A stretch of DNA of 64,000 nucleotides from Clostridia bacterium (GCA_017442225.1 JAFSAR010000023.1:89743-153742); one strand, 5' to 3'. Positions 17,575 to 27,523 are shown, numbered from the stretch's first letter. Program-made: numbers and translations. The notes: generated from the letters alone by a model not told the origin.

Positions 17575-19607
17575 TAAATTTAATGTCTAATTTTAATACC
17601 GACATAAGATTTTTAAAGGGCGTTGGTGAAAAACGCGCCCAGCATCTGTATTCACTGGGCATCGATACAATCGGTGCCCTTTTGCGTTATTATCCGCGCG
17701 GATATGAGGATTTTGGCAATATCAAGCAGATTTTTGATAGCAACGCAGACGAAAAGGTGTGCGTTAAAGCGCGTATTGTTACCCCTGTTACCGAGCATAT
17801 TATTCGAAAAAATATGACGCTTTATAAATTTGTAGTAAGTGACGGTACAGCGCAACTGCAGATAACGATTTTTAATAACAAATATCTCGCAAACCGCCTA
17901 AATCAAGGCTCGGAATATCTGTTTTTAGGCAAAATACAAGGCGGTACATTTTTGCCCGCAATGTCCTCGCCCGAAATTCGCGAGGTAGGCAGTACGGGTA
18001 TTGCGCCTATATATCCTGCGTCAAAAAATATGACCTCTGCCGCTATAGCAAAGCTTGTTAAAACGGCGCTCGAGGGCTGTGAAATACAGGACGTTTTGCC
18101 CGAAAGCATCAGAAATAAATACAAACTGTGTAACCTCAAAACCGCTATAGAAAATATTCATTTCCCAAAAAGCGAGGAGTCGCTCGCACAGGCTAAAAAA
18201 CACCTTGTTTTTGAGGAACTTTTTGTTTTGCGCACGGGGCTTATGTTGCTTAAAAATAAGCGCCGCATACGGTCGCAATTTGTTTTAAACTACGATTTTA
18301 CAAAAGAGTATATAAAATCTTTGCCCTTTGAAATGACAAACGCGCAAAAGCGTGTAATAGCAGACTGCGTCTATGATATGGCATCGGGCTCTGTTATGAA
18401 CCGTTTGGTGCAGGGCGACGTGGGTTGCGGAAAAACAGCAGTGGCATCAGCGCTTATGTATCATACTGCGCGGTCAGGATTTCAGTCGGCGATAATGGCT
18501 CCAACCGAAATTCTTGCCGAACAGCATTATAAAAATTTATGCGAAAGCCTTAAAAACAGCGATATAAAATGTGTGTTGCTTACAGGCTCTCTCAAAAAAA
18601 GTGAAAAACAACGCGCAAAGGAAATGCTGGTTTCGGGTGAGGCGCAAATTGCCGTAGGCACTCACGCACTTATAAGCGGCGACGTGGAATTTAAAAATTT
18701 AGCGCTGGTTATTACCGACGAACAGCACCGTTTCGGTGTGTCACAAAGGGCTGAATTATCATCAAAAGGTATGCGTCCGCACACCCTTGTAATGTCGGCA
18801 ACGCCTATTCCGCGTACACTTGGTCTTATAATATACGGCGACCTTGATATAAGCATTATCGACGAATATCCGCGTGGCAGACAGAAAATAGAAAATTACT
18901 GTGTGGAGTCGGCATTGCGCCCCCGCGTTTTCGGCTACATAAAAAAGCATCTTGACGAGGGCAGGCAGGGTTATATAGTGTGCCCTATGGTAGAGGAAAA
19001 CGAGGAGCTGAATATAAAAAGTGCCGAGAGGTACTATGACGAAATAAAAGACGGTGCATTCCGTGATTATCGCGTAGGACTTCTTCACGGACAGATGAAA
19101 GCAGCCGACAAGGACAAAATTATGCGTGCTTTTAAAGACGGCGAAATCGAGCTTCTTGTATGCACAACCGTAATTGAGGTGGGTATAGATGTGCCCAATG
19201 CCGCGATAATGGTAATAGAAAATGCCGAACGATTCGGACTATCACAACTGCATCAGCTACGTGGCAGAATAGGTAGGGGTAGGTATAAATCAACCTGTAT
19301 TTTTATATCGGATTACAAAAAAGGCGCTACTGCCGATAGACTACAGGTTATAAAGGAAAATACCGACGGCTTTAAAATTGCTGACGAGGATTTACGACTT
19401 CGAGGTCCAGGTGACTTTTTAGGCTCAAGGCAACACGGATTGCCGAGCCTCAAGATAGCAGACATTTACGCCGATACCGACACCTTGCGTATGGCAGGTA
19501 TGGCTGCGGCAAATCTGCTTGAGAGCGATCCTAAATTGATTGAAAGCAGTAATGCAAATTTAAGACAAGAAATAATAAAAATGTATAAACGTTTAAACGA
19601 AAATTAG
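17571..19607 (+). CDS. recG: ATP-dependent DNA helicase RecG
   Basis: 678 residues, full length. The N-terminal wedge/OB domain (LYKFVVSDGTAQLQITIFNNKYL near residue 84) is followed by helicase motifs: Walker A GDVGCGKTAV near 281, DEQHRFGVSQR near 382, SATPIPRTLGL near 405 and QLHQLRGRIGRGRY near 560, plus the RecG terminus with RLRGPGDFLGSRQHGLP. RecG remodels stalled replication forks and branched DNA. The start is either the GTG at 17571, coupled to the fakA stop, or the ATG at 17583; neither has a strong SD, so translational coupling is likely. Confidence 0.97.
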   Translation: MINLMSNFNTDIRFLKGVGEKRAQHLYSLGIDTIGALLRYYPRGYEDFGNIKQIFDSNADEKVCVKARIVTPVTEHIIRKNMTLYKFVVSDGTAQLQITIFNNKYLANRLNQGSEYLFLGKIQGGTFLPAMSSPEIREVGSTGIAPIYPASKNMTSAAIAKLVKTALEGCEIQDVLPESIRNKYKLCNLKTAIENIHFPKSEESLAQAKKHLVFEELFVLRTGLMLLKNKRRIRSQFVLNYDFTKEYIKSLPFEMTNAQKRVIADCVYDMASGSVMNRLVQGDVGCGKTAVASALMYHTARSGFQSAIMAPTEILAEQHYKNLCESLKNSDIKCVLLTGSLKKSEKQRAKEMLVSGEAQIAVGTHALISGDVEFKNLALVITDEQHRFGVSQRAELSSKGMRPHTLVMSATPIPRTLGLIIYGDLDISIIDEYPRGRQKIENYCVESALRPRVFGYIKKHLDEGRQGYIVCPMVEENEELNIKSAERYYDEIKDGAFRDYRVGLLHGQMKAADKDKIMRAFKDGEIELLVCTTVIEVGIDVPNAAIMVIENAERFGLSQLHQLRGRIGRGRYKSTCIFISDYKKGATADRLQVIKENTDGFKIADEDLRLRGPGDFLGSRQHGLPSLKIADIYADTDTLRMAGMAAANLLESDPKLIESSNANLRQEIIKMYKRLNEN

Positions 19608-19619
19608 AAAGGCAAAGCA

Positions 19620-21335
19620 ATGTTAAAAAGATTTTTAAGCTACTACAAACCGCACAAGAAAATCTTCATACTCGATATGCTGGCGGCATTTACAATGTCG
19701 GTTATAGGAATTTTTTATCCTATGATAACACGTGAGTTGTTAAACGATTTTATGCCCAACAAAAAATATACCGAAATTATTGTTTGCGGTAGTTTGCTTT
19801 TGATTGTGTACTTAATGCGGATGGGACTTTCGTATTTTGTGCAATACCAAGGTCATATGATGGGCGTTCGTATGCAGGAGCAAATGCGCAGCGACCTATT
19901 TTCACATATTGAAAAACTGCCGATTTCTTTTTTTGATAATAATGAAACGGGCAAAATTATGACACGAATGACAAGCGACCTCTTTGATATTGTAGAGCTC
20001 GCTCACCACGGCCCCGAAAACGTATTGATAACAAGCACTTCCATTATAATTTCGTTTGCTTATCTTATGTCGATAAACGTGCCGCTTTCACTCATATTGC
20101 TTGTATGCGTACCGATACTCATATTTATATCTTCGGTTCTTCGCAAAAAGATGCGAGACGCGTTTAAAAAACGTCGCGAAGCAAACGCTGTTATAAACGC
20201 GGCGCTTGAAAGCAGTATTTCGGGTATCCGCGTTACAAAAGCGTTTACAAACCACGAGAAAGAAATCGAAAAATTTTCGGTAGGAAATATAGAATTTGTT
20301 GAGAACAGCCGTAAGGCATACAAGGCAATGGGTCAGTTTCATTCAAGCACGACCTTTGTTACCGATGTTTTTAATGTTATTTTGCTTATCGCAGGCGGAT
20401 TTTTGCTTCTTACCGATTCGGAGCATTTTGGTGACTATTCGGCGTTTATAGTATCTATAAACCTATTTATTAACCCCGTGAACACCCTTATTCGTTTTAT
20501 GGAATCCTTCCAAAACGGCGTAACGGGCTTTGAGCGATTTATTGAAATTCTTGACACACCGATTGAAACAGATTGTCCCGATGCAAAGGATATAGAAAAT
20601 ATTGATGGCGTTATACAGTTTAAAAATGTTACCTATGGCTACGGCGACGGCGACAACGTGCTTAAGGGCGTTAGCCTAAAAATCGAAAAGGGGCAAACCT
20701 TTGCGCTTGTCGGTCCCTCGGGTGGAGGAAAAACAACTATTTGCCACCTTATTCCGCATTTTTATGATATTCGAGAGGGACAGATTCTGATTGACGGCGT
20801 TGATATAAACAATATCACTCGTGACTCGCTTCGCAAAAATATCGGCATTGTGCAACAAGATGTATATCTCTTTAACTCAAGTATTAAAGACAACATACTC
20901 TACGGTAGACTTGATGCTACCGACGACGAGGTTATCGAGGCGGCAAAGCGCGCTAATATCCACGACTACGTTATGACCTTGCCAAACGGATATGATACCG
21001 TGATAGGCGAGCGCGGGGTTAAGCTTTCGGGCGGACAAAAACAGCGCCTTAGTATTGCGCGCGTTTTCCTTAAAAACCCACCGATACTTATACTTGATGA
21101 AGCGACAAGCGCGCTTGATAACGCAACCGAAATTATGATTCAGCAAGCGCTTGACGAGCTGTGTAAAGGCAGAACGACACTCGTTGTGGCGCACCGCCTT
21201 TCTACCATTAAAAATGCTGATGAAATAGCCGTTGTGTCAGGCGGCGAAATCTGCGAACAGGGCACCCACGACGAGCTTATAGAGCAAGACGGCATCTACG
21301 CCATGCTACACAAACAACAATTTAGAGAAGAATAA
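19620..21335 (+). CDS. ABC-type multidrug/lipid exporter half-transporter
   Basis: 571 residues. The transmembrane domain (residues 1 to about 300, six helices, starting MLKRFLSYYKPHKKIF) is followed by the nucleotide-binding domain with Walker A GPSGGGKTT near 364, Q-loop region IGIVQQD near 412, signature LSGGQKQR near 469, Walker B ILILDEATSALD near 489 and H-loop AHRLST near 523. Both catalytic Glu and His are present, so the homodimer should be active at two sites. Such exporters move drugs, lipids or peptides outward; the substrate is not predictable. It starts 12 bases after recG. Confidence 0.93.
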   Translation: MLKRFLSYYKPHKKIFILDMLAAFTMSVIGIFYPMITRELLNDFMPNKKYTEIIVCGSLLLIVYLMRMGLSYFVQYQGHMMGVRMQEQMRSDLFSHIEKLPISFFDNNETGKIMTRMTSDLFDIVELAHHGPENVLITSTSIIISFAYLMSINVPLSLILLVCVPILIFISSVLRKKMRDAFKKRREANAVINAALESSISGIRVTKAFTNHEKEIEKFSVGNIEFVENSRKAYKAMGQFHSSTTFVTDVFNVILLIAGGFLLLTDSEHFGDYSAFIVSINLFINPVNTLIRFMESFQNGVTGFERFIEILDTPIETDCPDAKDIENIDGVIQFKNVTYGYGDGDNVLKGVSLKIEKGQTFALVGPSGGGKTTICHLIPHFYDIREGQILIDGVDINNITRDSLRKNIGIVQQDVYLFNSSIKDNILYGRLDATDDEVIEAAKRANIHDYVMTLPNGYDTVIGERGVKLSGGQKQRLSIARVFLKNPPILILDEATSALDNATEIMIQQALDELCKGRTTLVVAHRLSTIKNADEIAVVSGGEICEQGTHDELIEQDGIYAMLHKQQFREE

Positions 21336-21340
21336 TTCTT

Positions 21341-21369
21341 CAACCCCGCATTTGCGGGGTTGATTTTTT
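21341..21369 (+). terminator. Terminator after the ABC exporter
   Basis: CAACCCCGC (21341-21349) pairs perfectly with GCGGGGTTG (21354-21362) around a 4-base loop and is followed by ATTTTTT. It ends the yloU-fakA-recG-exporter unit. Confidence 0.9.
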
Positions 21370-21468
21370 ATTTGTTTTTTGGGATAATAAGTTTTGCTAA
21401 ACAAAATTGATTTTTATATTAAATATTTTTTGCTTTCTTTATGCTAAAATCGAAACGAGGTAATTGAT

Positions 21469-22347
21469 ATGGCGGATTTTGTAAAATTTCATTTTGACAA
21501 CACCTTTTATGATAAACCAATATCGTTCTCACCTTTTGAAATTGTGCAGGTAGGCGATATTGATACCTATTCGGGTTATAAATGTGTTAAACATACGCAA
21601 ATTGCCCATGAAATTACATATATTGTGCACGGCAATGCGACAATGCTTTGCGACGATAAAACCTACCTTTGCAAAACAGGCGACCTTATTTTTAATCCAA
21701 AGGGTACGGCGCACGCCATTGACAGCGCAGATGGGCATGCGCTTAGGTATTATTACATTGCGTTTGATATTGCTGATAAATCAGGTGATTGCGAGCGACA
21801 ACTTTACGATTTTTTTGCCACGGCAAAAGCGGGGTGCGTTACAGCCGACCGCAGTATTCCGCATACCTTCCACGATATATTTTTAAACCTTTACGGCAAA
21901 GACGAGTTTTCATCAGCCATTGTTGCTGATAGTATACGAAAACTTTTGATATATGCCCTGCGCTCACTTGAGGGCGCGGCAAATCAGGTTTACGTGCCCG
22001 ATGTTCGTTTTGGTAAAAAACGGACCGTCGCGCAGATATGCTCATTTATCGACTCTAATATCGAGGACATATCCGTTCTTAAAAAACTGCCCGAAAAATT
22101 CGGCTACAGTTATTCGCATATATATTCGTTTTTTTCTAAATCTATGGGGCTGAGCCTTAAGGAATATTTTTTAATGAGCCGTCACAGACGCGCCTGCGAG
22201 CTGCTGGGCAGAGGAATGAGCGTCACAGCGGTTGCCGAACGTATGGGCTATAGTAGTATTCACGTTTTCAGCAAAGCGTTTTCAAACAGAGAAAACATAA
22301 GTCCAAGTGCTTATGCGCTAAAATATAAAAGCGAGGTTAAATTATGA
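21469..22347 (+). CDS. AraC-family transcriptional regulator
   Basis: 292 residues. The N-terminal cupin-like sensor domain (HEITYIVHGNATMLCDDKTYLCKTGDLIFNPKGTAHAI, residues 45-85) is the usual sugar-binding module. The C-terminal double helix-turn-helix (from about residue 190) has FGYSYSHIYSFFSKSMGLSLKEYF and the second-helix signature VAERMGYSSIHVFSKAFSNRENISPSAY. It overlaps the downstream dehydrogenase gene by 4 bases (ATGA), so it probably controls the operon it leads, and possibly the convergent GH95 gene. The inducer is likely a carbohydrate, by inference from context. SD GAGGTAATTG-like sequence precedes the ATG. Confidence 0.93.
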   Translation: MADFVKFHFDNTFYDKPISFSPFEIVQVGDIDTYSGYKCVKHTQIAHEITYIVHGNATMLCDDKTYLCKTGDLIFNPKGTAHAIDSADGHALRYYYIAFDIADKSGDCERQLYDFFATAKAGCVTADRSIPHTFHDIFLNLYGKDEFSSAIVADSIRKLLIYALRSLEGAANQVYVPDVRFGKKRTVAQICSFIDSNIEDISVLKKLPEKFGYSYSHIYSFFSKSMGLSLKEYFLMSRHRRACELLGRGMSVTAVAERMGYSSIHVFSKAFSNRENISPSAYALKYKSEVKL

Positions 22348-23399
22348 AGGTTGCAATCATTGGCTGCGGTACTATCGCCAACAGACAACATATACCAGCA
22401 TACCTAAAAAACGAAAAGGCAGAAATTAAATATTTCTGCGATATTATTCCCGAAAGGGCACAAAAGGCAGTAGAAGACTATGGCTGTGGTATTGCCATTA
22501 CCGATTATAAGGTGGCACTAAAAGACCCCGAGATAGAGGCTGTTTCGGTCTGCACACCAAATAATATGCACGCAATTATCTCTATTGACGCTATGCGAGC
22601 GGGCAAAAATGTGCTTTGCGAAAAGCCTGCCGCCCGTACATACGCAGAGGCGCTCGAAATGCAAAAGGTTCAGCACAAGACAGGAAAGGTGCTCAATATC
22701 GGTGTTTGCAACCGTTTCCACAATGGTGTAAACGCACTTAAAAAGCTTATTGACGAGGGAGCATTCGGCGATATTTTCCACGTTTACGTAAGCTTTCGCG
22801 CATTCCGCTCAATCCCAGGTCTTGGCGGAGATTTTACTACTAAGGCGGTGTCCGGCGGCGGCGCGCTGATTGATTGGGGTGTACATTTTCTTGACATAGT
22901 TATGTACTGCTGCGGCGACCCAAAGCCCCTTACTGTAACAAGCGAGGCTTTTTGCAAATTGGGAAAAAATATTTCAGAATATGTTTATCCCAATACTATG
23001 TGGGCGGGTCCGCCAAAGCTCGACGGCATTTATGACGTAGAGGACTCTATCACCGCGCTTATTCGCACCGAAGGCCCTACAATCACGCTAAACGGCGCAT
23101 GGGCACAAAATATAAATAATGAAGAAATGTTTATAGATTTTATGGGGGATAAGGGCGGTTGTCGTATCGATTATTACACTAAAGATTTTACCGTTTATAC
23201 AACAAAAGATGGTGAGCTTTATGAATACAAACCCAAATTTGAGCAGAATATTCAGATCGCTTCAGAGATTGACGCGTTTCTTGACTGCATTCGCTCTGGC
23301 AAAAAATTGCCAAACCATATTGATACCAACATTATTACTGCAAAAATGATGCAGGCAATTTATGATTCGGCATATATGCATGAGGAGATACAGTTATGA
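22344..23399 (+). CDS. Gfo/Idh/MocA family oxidoreductase
   Basis: 351 residues. The N-terminal Rossmann fold starts VAIIGCGTIANRQHIPAY, with the GxGxxA dinucleotide motif at residues 7-12; the family EKP motif (CEKPAA, Lys as the catalytic base) is near residue 95, and a C-terminal alpha/beta domain contains GGGALIDWGVHFLD, the usual substrate-binding GG.L.D.G.H segment. These enzymes oxidise or reduce sugars, inositols or amino-sugar derivatives with NAD(P). Translationally coupled to the AraC gene upstream and to the second dehydrogenase downstream (ATGA overlap), it probably acts in a dedicated sugar pathway, such as L-fucose or a uronic acid; this is inference. Confidence 0.92.
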   Translation: MKVAIIGCGTIANRQHIPAYLKNEKAEIKYFCDIIPERAQKAVEDYGCGIAITDYKVALKDPEIEAVSVCTPNNMHAIISIDAMRAGKNVLCEKPAARTYAEALEMQKVQHKTGKVLNIGVCNRFHNGVNALKKLIDEGAFGDIFHVYVSFRAFRSIPGLGGDFTTKAVSGGGALIDWGVHFLDIVMYCCGDPKPLTVTSEAFCKLGKNISEYVYPNTMWAGPPKLDGIYDVEDSITALIRTEGPTITLNGAWAQNINNEEMFIDFMGDKGGCRIDYYTKDFTVYTTKDGELYEYKPKFEQNIQIASEIDAFLDCIRSGKKLPNHIDTNIITAKMMQAIYDSAYMHEEIQL

Positions 23400-24247
23400 T
23401 TAAGGTTGGCTTTATTGACTATTATTTAGATGAATGGCATGCACAAAATGCACCTGCACACCTTGAAAAGCAGTCAAATGGTGAGGTTAAGGTGTGCTAT
23501 GCATACGGCGAAATTCCCCACCCCATAAAAGGCACTACCAGCGAGCAGTGGTGTGACAAAATGGGCATAGAGTGTTGCTCTACGATTGATGAAGTTATCG
23601 AAAAAGCTGATGTTTTAATGGTTTTGGCGCCCGACAATTGCGAAAGAAAAGAAGATTTATGTCGCAAAGCGTTATCAAGCGGCAAGCCCTGCTTTGTTGA
23701 TAAGCCTTTTGGTACAGATTTAGCGTCGGCAAAGCGTATGTTCGAAATAGCCGAAAAAAGCGGTACACCCTGTTATAGCTGCTCTTCACTTCGCTATGCT
23801 CAGGAATACACTACGGTTGACCGCAAGGCTATTAAATCACTTGTGGCAATGTCACCGCAAAACTCTTATGACAACTATATTCTTCATACCTTAGAGCCCG
23901 CTATGATGCTGATGGAAGAACCCGCTAAGCGCGTTATGGCAGTAAATCACGGTGATGATTTCTATTCGGTAACATTAGAAATGGCAAGTGGCAGATACAT
24001 AGTTATCAACAGCTTTAACTATAACTCGCCTTATATGATGAATATATCAATTCCAACAGCTAACCAGCTTATAGATTGCAGTTATGATTTCTGGATTTAT
24101 CATTACAAAACAATGGTAGAATTCTTTAAAACAGGCGTTGAGCCCGTTTCTCACAAAGAAACCTTAACGATTGCCGCCGCTCGCGAAGCAGGTAAAAAAG
24201 GTATGGCAAATCCTGGAGAGTGGATAATGGTTGATAACAACTACTGA
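23396..24247 (+). CDS. Divergent Gfo/Idh/MocA-like oxidoreductase
   Basis: 283 residues, start overlapping the preceding stop. A Rossmann-like N terminus is recognisable by layout (KVGFIDYYLDEWHA, later EVIEKADVLMVLAPDN) and by the family motif FVDKPFGTDLASAKRMFEIAE near residue 101. The canonical GxGxxG/A glycine motif is missing; that position reads GFIDYYLD. It is also shorter than usual, with a reduced C-terminal domain. It may be a non-catalytic or cofactor-altered partner of the upstream enzyme. The family assignment is fairly secure; activity is uncertain. Confidence 0.8.
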   Translation: MIKVGFIDYYLDEWHAQNAPAHLEKQSNGEVKVCYAYGEIPHPIKGTTSEQWCDKMGIECCSTIDEVIEKADVLMVLAPDNCERKEDLCRKALSSGKPCFVDKPFGTDLASAKRMFEIAEKSGTPCYSCSSLRYAQEYTTVDRKAIKSLVAMSPQNSYDNYILHTLEPAMMLMEEPAKRVMAVNHGDDFYSVTLEMASGRYIVINSFNYNSPYMMNISIPTANQLIDCSYDFWIYHYKTMVEFFKTGVEPVSHKETLTIAAAREAGKKGMANPGEWIMVDNNY

Positions 24248-24262
24248 TAACGGACGAAATAA

Positions 24263-24292
24263 AAACACCCGAGATTCAAATCTCGGGTGTTT
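24263..24292. terminator. Terminator between the dehydrogenase operon and GH95
   Basis: AAACACCCGAGATT (24263-24276) and AATCTCGGGTGTTT (24279-24292) form a 14-bp perfect stem with a minimal loop. It lies directly after the oxidoreductase stop and is flanked by A-rich/T-rich sequence, so it should work for the plus-strand unit and possibly for the convergent GH95. Confidence 0.85.
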
Positions 24293-24374
24293 AATGTTTG
24301 TTAAGCGCAGGACAAGGAACCGTCCTCCGTCTTCTACCTCCCCTGTTCTCTTCTAATTTAACTTTCCTTGTAAA

Positions 24375-26981
24375 TTAGTCAAGTTTATTAATTGTTTTAA
24401 ACAGCAATGCATAGCGGTCTTCTTCTAAATTGCTTGCAGGGTGCAAAACAGTTAGCGCGCCGACAGCTTCACAGCTGTGTTCGTTGCCGTTTGACACAAC
24501 AACCTTGTAGGTAAGACGCGCCTTGCTTTGCGCGGTGTAGGCGCTGTCAACAAACTCGCATTTATCGGTAATACCGACAAGGGTATAATCTGCATCACTG
24601 TCTTTTGCGCGGTAAATTTCATATTGGTTGTTATCGGGCGCTTCCCATTTAAGTTTGGCGCCGCCGTCGGTCCAATATGAAACGAGCTCTGTTACAATCG
24701 TCCGCTTTACAACGGGCTTAAATCCATCTAACACATATACAGCGCCCTTTTGTGTGTTGAAGGTGAGATAAAATCCGTCACGTTCTACATCTATGGGAGT
24801 ACCGTTACAGGTAACATTTACGCCGTCAATGCCTTCATAACGCAGTTTTAGAGTGCCGCCAACCTCTGATTTAATTTGACAGCGCTGTATTTTGTTGTTA
24901 TACTCACAGTCTACTGTGAAGTTGCCGCGCGCTTTAAGACCTCGGAATGAAATGTTTTTCCAAGCGCTTGGTAGCGCAGGCAGTAATGAAACATATCCCT
25001 CATGGCTTTGAAGCAACATTTCGGTAATACCTGCGGTTGCGCCAAAATTACCGTCAATCTGAAATGGGGGATGAACATCCCAAAGGTTTGGATATGTACG
25101 TTCTCGGAGTAGATTTTGAAGTAACAGGTATGTGTGCTCACCGTCACCCACGCGAGCCCACGCGCAAAGTCGGTGCGCAAGCGCCCAGCCTGTAGATTTG
25201 TCGCCACGCATTTCAAGGGTAATTCGCGCCGCATCAAGCCAGGCTGGTGTGCTATGGGTAATTGAACTGCCTGGAACTACACCGACAAGTTGTGAAATAT
25301 GGCGATGCTTTGCCTCGCCTATTTCACCGTAAAAATGCTCTTCATCATACTCCTTGACCTGACCGCTATAACCAATTCTAACAGGGTTATAACCGCAAAG
25401 TTGTCGGCTTTCAAGCTTGGTTATATCGTCGTATATATCTAAGATTTCGGCGCATTTTAAATCATCAAGGGCATTTTCATATATAAGCTGTTGGTCAAAC
25501 GCGCATCCTACAGTATGATAATACTGTTGTTTTTTGTGAGTGGATATCCAGTCTCCTGACAGTATCTGTTCGGGAGATGCAGAAAAATTGCATAAATATC
25601 TGCCGTCGTAATTCTTTACACATTTTGTAAGGAATTTTGACATACCGTGAATTGCAGGATATGTATACTCTTTAAGCACTTTTTCGTTGCGGGTAAAATC
25701 GTAATAATCCCAAAACAATTTACTTGTCATTCCACCCGTTGCGGGACCTGAGTGTGTGTGAGGACTCATACCTTCAATTTGATACATACTGGCGGCAGTG
25801 CCGATAATCCATCCGCATTCATTCTCACCCTCGACATAGTTTTCGGGATTTTTATTTTTTATCCAACTTGATGCGCTGACACCTGCCGCCTTTACATAGC
25901 TTTTCCAATACTCGGCATAAGCCTCAAAGGTTTCGGTAAGGTTGGTATTAAAGGCAGGCCAATAGTTCATCTGAACATTTATATTGTGCCAGAAGCCACT
26001 GCCCCACGGCGATTTATCGTGTACCGTCCACACACCCTGAAGTGATGCGGGAGGTGTCCCTTTTCGCGAGGATGATACAAGCAAATGTCTGCCATAGGCA
26101 TAGTAAACCTCTTCAAGATAGAGTTCGGGATTGCCGTTTTGATAAGATATTAAGAGTTCTTCGGTGCTTCTGCCGTCATCGGTACCCCCAAGGTCAAGCT
26201 CAACTCTGTCTATAAGTTCGGTATAATCGGCTATATGTCGTTCGTACAATTTGTCATAGCCAAGCTTTACCGCGTTTTCAAGACAAGCAATAACCTTTTC
26301 GTGCGGGTCATCACCGAGCGCTTTATGACAACCGCTCATAAACACCTCGGGACATAGCTTGTAAGAGGTATCAAGCGTGTAGTAAAGCGCGGTGTTTGTT
26401 GCGCCTTTTACCGTAAGACTGTCAGCATTTGATATTATATCTCCGTCGGTCACTACTGTAAGACGCGATTCATAAACAAGCTCACGAGAGGGAAGTGTTC
26501 CGCGCATAACAAGGGTGTTACCCTCAACCATTATTTCACCCGTTCTGCCGCCTTCTTGGGTGGTCCTTGTATCAAGGTACGGAATTACAAGGTGTATATC
26601 AAAGTCGATACTACCGTTTTGCGCATCTATTTTGTAGGCAAAAATTTTGTCGGGATAGCTTACAAAGGCTTTACGGTCAACCTTCATGCCGTTTGTCTCG
26701 TAATTTGAATAGGCAATACCCGTATTAAGCAACAGACCGCGTTCATAGTTAACGGTATTGTTATGATTGAAATCAATAAGAATTTCGCAAAAATTTGCAA
26801 CACCGCCACTGGAGAAATCATTTGCAAAGGTATTGGTAGTAAATTGTATTCTCTCGGTATCAGTTCCACCGAACACACTCGCGCCGAAATAACCGTTACC
26901 AAGCGGCAGTGAATATTTTTCCCAACCCGCATCAGTGCGCTCGGCAGGAATAAAATATCGCATTATAAGCTTTTTTCTCAT
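24375..26981 (-). CDS. GH95-family alpha-L-fucosidase-like glycosidase
   Basis: 868 residues. The N-terminal GH95 beta domain shows WEKYSLPLGNGYFGASVFGGTDTERIQFT (residues 19-47; the LP.GNG..GA.VFGG signature). The (alpha/alpha)6 barrel carries PPASLQGVWTVHDKSPWGSGFWHNINVQMNYWPA near residue 310, including the Asn residues used in catalysis in characterised GH95 enzymes, and HPPFQIDGNFGATAGITEMLLQSH near 640. A fibronectin-III-like C-terminal domain (about 755-850) is extra. GH95 enzymes cleave terminal alpha-1,2-fucose, some alpha-L-galactose. There is no signal peptide, so it would act intracellularly. It converges on the AraC/dehydrogenase unit. SD GAGGG precedes the ATG. Confidence 0.9.
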   Translation of the reverse strand: MRKKLIMRYFIPAERTDAGWEKYSLPLGNGYFGASVFGGTDTERIQFTTNTFANDFSSGGVANFCEILIDFNHNNTVNYERGLLLNTGIAYSNYETNGMKVDRKAFVSYPDKIFAYKIDAQNGSIDFDIHLVIPYLDTRTTQEGGRTGEIMVEGNTLVMRGTLPSRELVYESRLTVVTDGDIISNADSLTVKGATNTALYYTLDTSYKLCPEVFMSGCHKALGDDPHEKVIACLENAVKLGYDKLYERHIADYTELIDRVELDLGGTDDGRSTEELLISYQNGNPELYLEEVYYAYGRHLLVSSSRKGTPPASLQGVWTVHDKSPWGSGFWHNINVQMNYWPAFNTNLTETFEAYAEYWKSYVKAAGVSASSWIKNKNPENYVEGENECGWIIGTAASMYQIEGMSPHTHSGPATGGMTSKLFWDYYDFTRNEKVLKEYTYPAIHGMSKFLTKCVKNYDGRYLCNFSASPEQILSGDWISTHKKQQYYHTVGCAFDQQLIYENALDDLKCAEILDIYDDITKLESRQLCGYNPVRIGYSGQVKEYDEEHFYGEIGEAKHRHISQLVGVVPGSSITHSTPAWLDAARITLEMRGDKSTGWALAHRLCAWARVGDGEHTYLLLQNLLRERTYPNLWDVHPPFQIDGNFGATAGITEMLLQSHEGYVSLLPALPSAWKNISFRGLKARGNFTVDCEYNNKIQRCQIKSEVGGTLKLRYEGIDGVNVTCNGTPIDVERDGFYLTFNTQKGAVYVLDGFKPVVKRTIVTELVSYWTDGGAKLKWEAPDNNQYEIYRAKDSDADYTLVGITDKCEFVDSAYTAQSKARLTYKVVVSNGNEHSCEAVGALTVLHPASNLEEDRYALLFKTINKLD

Positions 26982-27013
26982 AAGGGTGCCCTCTTTTTTA
27001 TTTTTACAGGTTA

Positions 27014-27042
27014 ATTATACCTACTATATTATTTTATTGCAA
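27014..27042 (-). promoter_or_regulatory. Putative promoter of the GH95 gene
   Basis: On the minus strand TTGCAA (27037-27042), 17 bases, TATAAT (27014-27019), 33 bases upstream of the ATG. The -35 box overlaps the T-tract of the rplL terminator. Confidence 0.5.
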
Positions 27043-27079
27043 TAAAAAAAGAAGATGTTTTACAAAAAACATCTTCTTT
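27041..27079 (-). terminator. Terminator of rplJ-rplL
   Basis: AAAGAAGATGTTTT (27048-27061) and AAAACATCTTCTTT (27066-27079) form a perfect 14-bp stem; on the minus strand it is followed by a run of seven T. It lies 22 bases past the rplL stop. Confidence 0.85.
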
Positions 27080-27100
27080 AAATTTTGATTAGAGTTTAAA

Positions 27101-27478
27101 TTACTTAAGCTCAACCTTTGCGCCAACTTCTTCAAGCTTAGCCTTGATTGCTTCAGCGTCTTCTTTGCTTGCTGCTTCTTTAAGGGTCTTAGGAGCGCCA
27201 TCAACAACAGCCTTTGCATCAGCAAGGCCAAGACCTGTGATTTCGCGAACAACCTTAATAACCTTAATCTTTTCAGCGCCTGCTTCTGCGAGAACAACGT
27301 CAAACTCAGTTTTCTCTTCAGCGGCTGCTGCTGCGCCTGCTGCGGGAGCTGCTACTGCTACTGCAGCTGCTGCAGATACGCCAAATTCCTCTTCTACTGC
27401 TTTAACGAGCTCAGAAAGCTCAAGAACGGTAAGAGTTTTTAACTCTTCAATCATAGCTGTAATCTTTTCAGATGCCAT
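27101..27478 (-). CDS. rplL: 50S ribosomal protein L7/L12
   Basis: 125 residues: N-terminal dimerisation domain ([24 protein letters not shown]), an Ala-rich flexible hinge (residues 36-56) and the C-terminal factor-binding domain with [32 protein letters not shown]. The frame opens five codons earlier, but GGAGG lies inside that stretch and is spaced for the ATG at 27478. L7/L12 forms the stalk that recruits translation GTPases. It follows rplJ by 45 bases. Confidence 0.97.
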   Translation of the reverse strand: MASEKITAMIEELKTLTVLELSELVKAVEEEFGVSAAAAVAVAAPAAGAAAAAEEKTEFDVVLAEAGAEKIKVIKVVREITGLGLADAKAVVDGAPKTLKEAASKEDAEAIKAKLEEVGAKVELK

Positions 27479-27523
27479 TTTAGTTTCCTCCAATAAATGT
27501 TTTTGTTTTAGTTTTGTTTTTAA

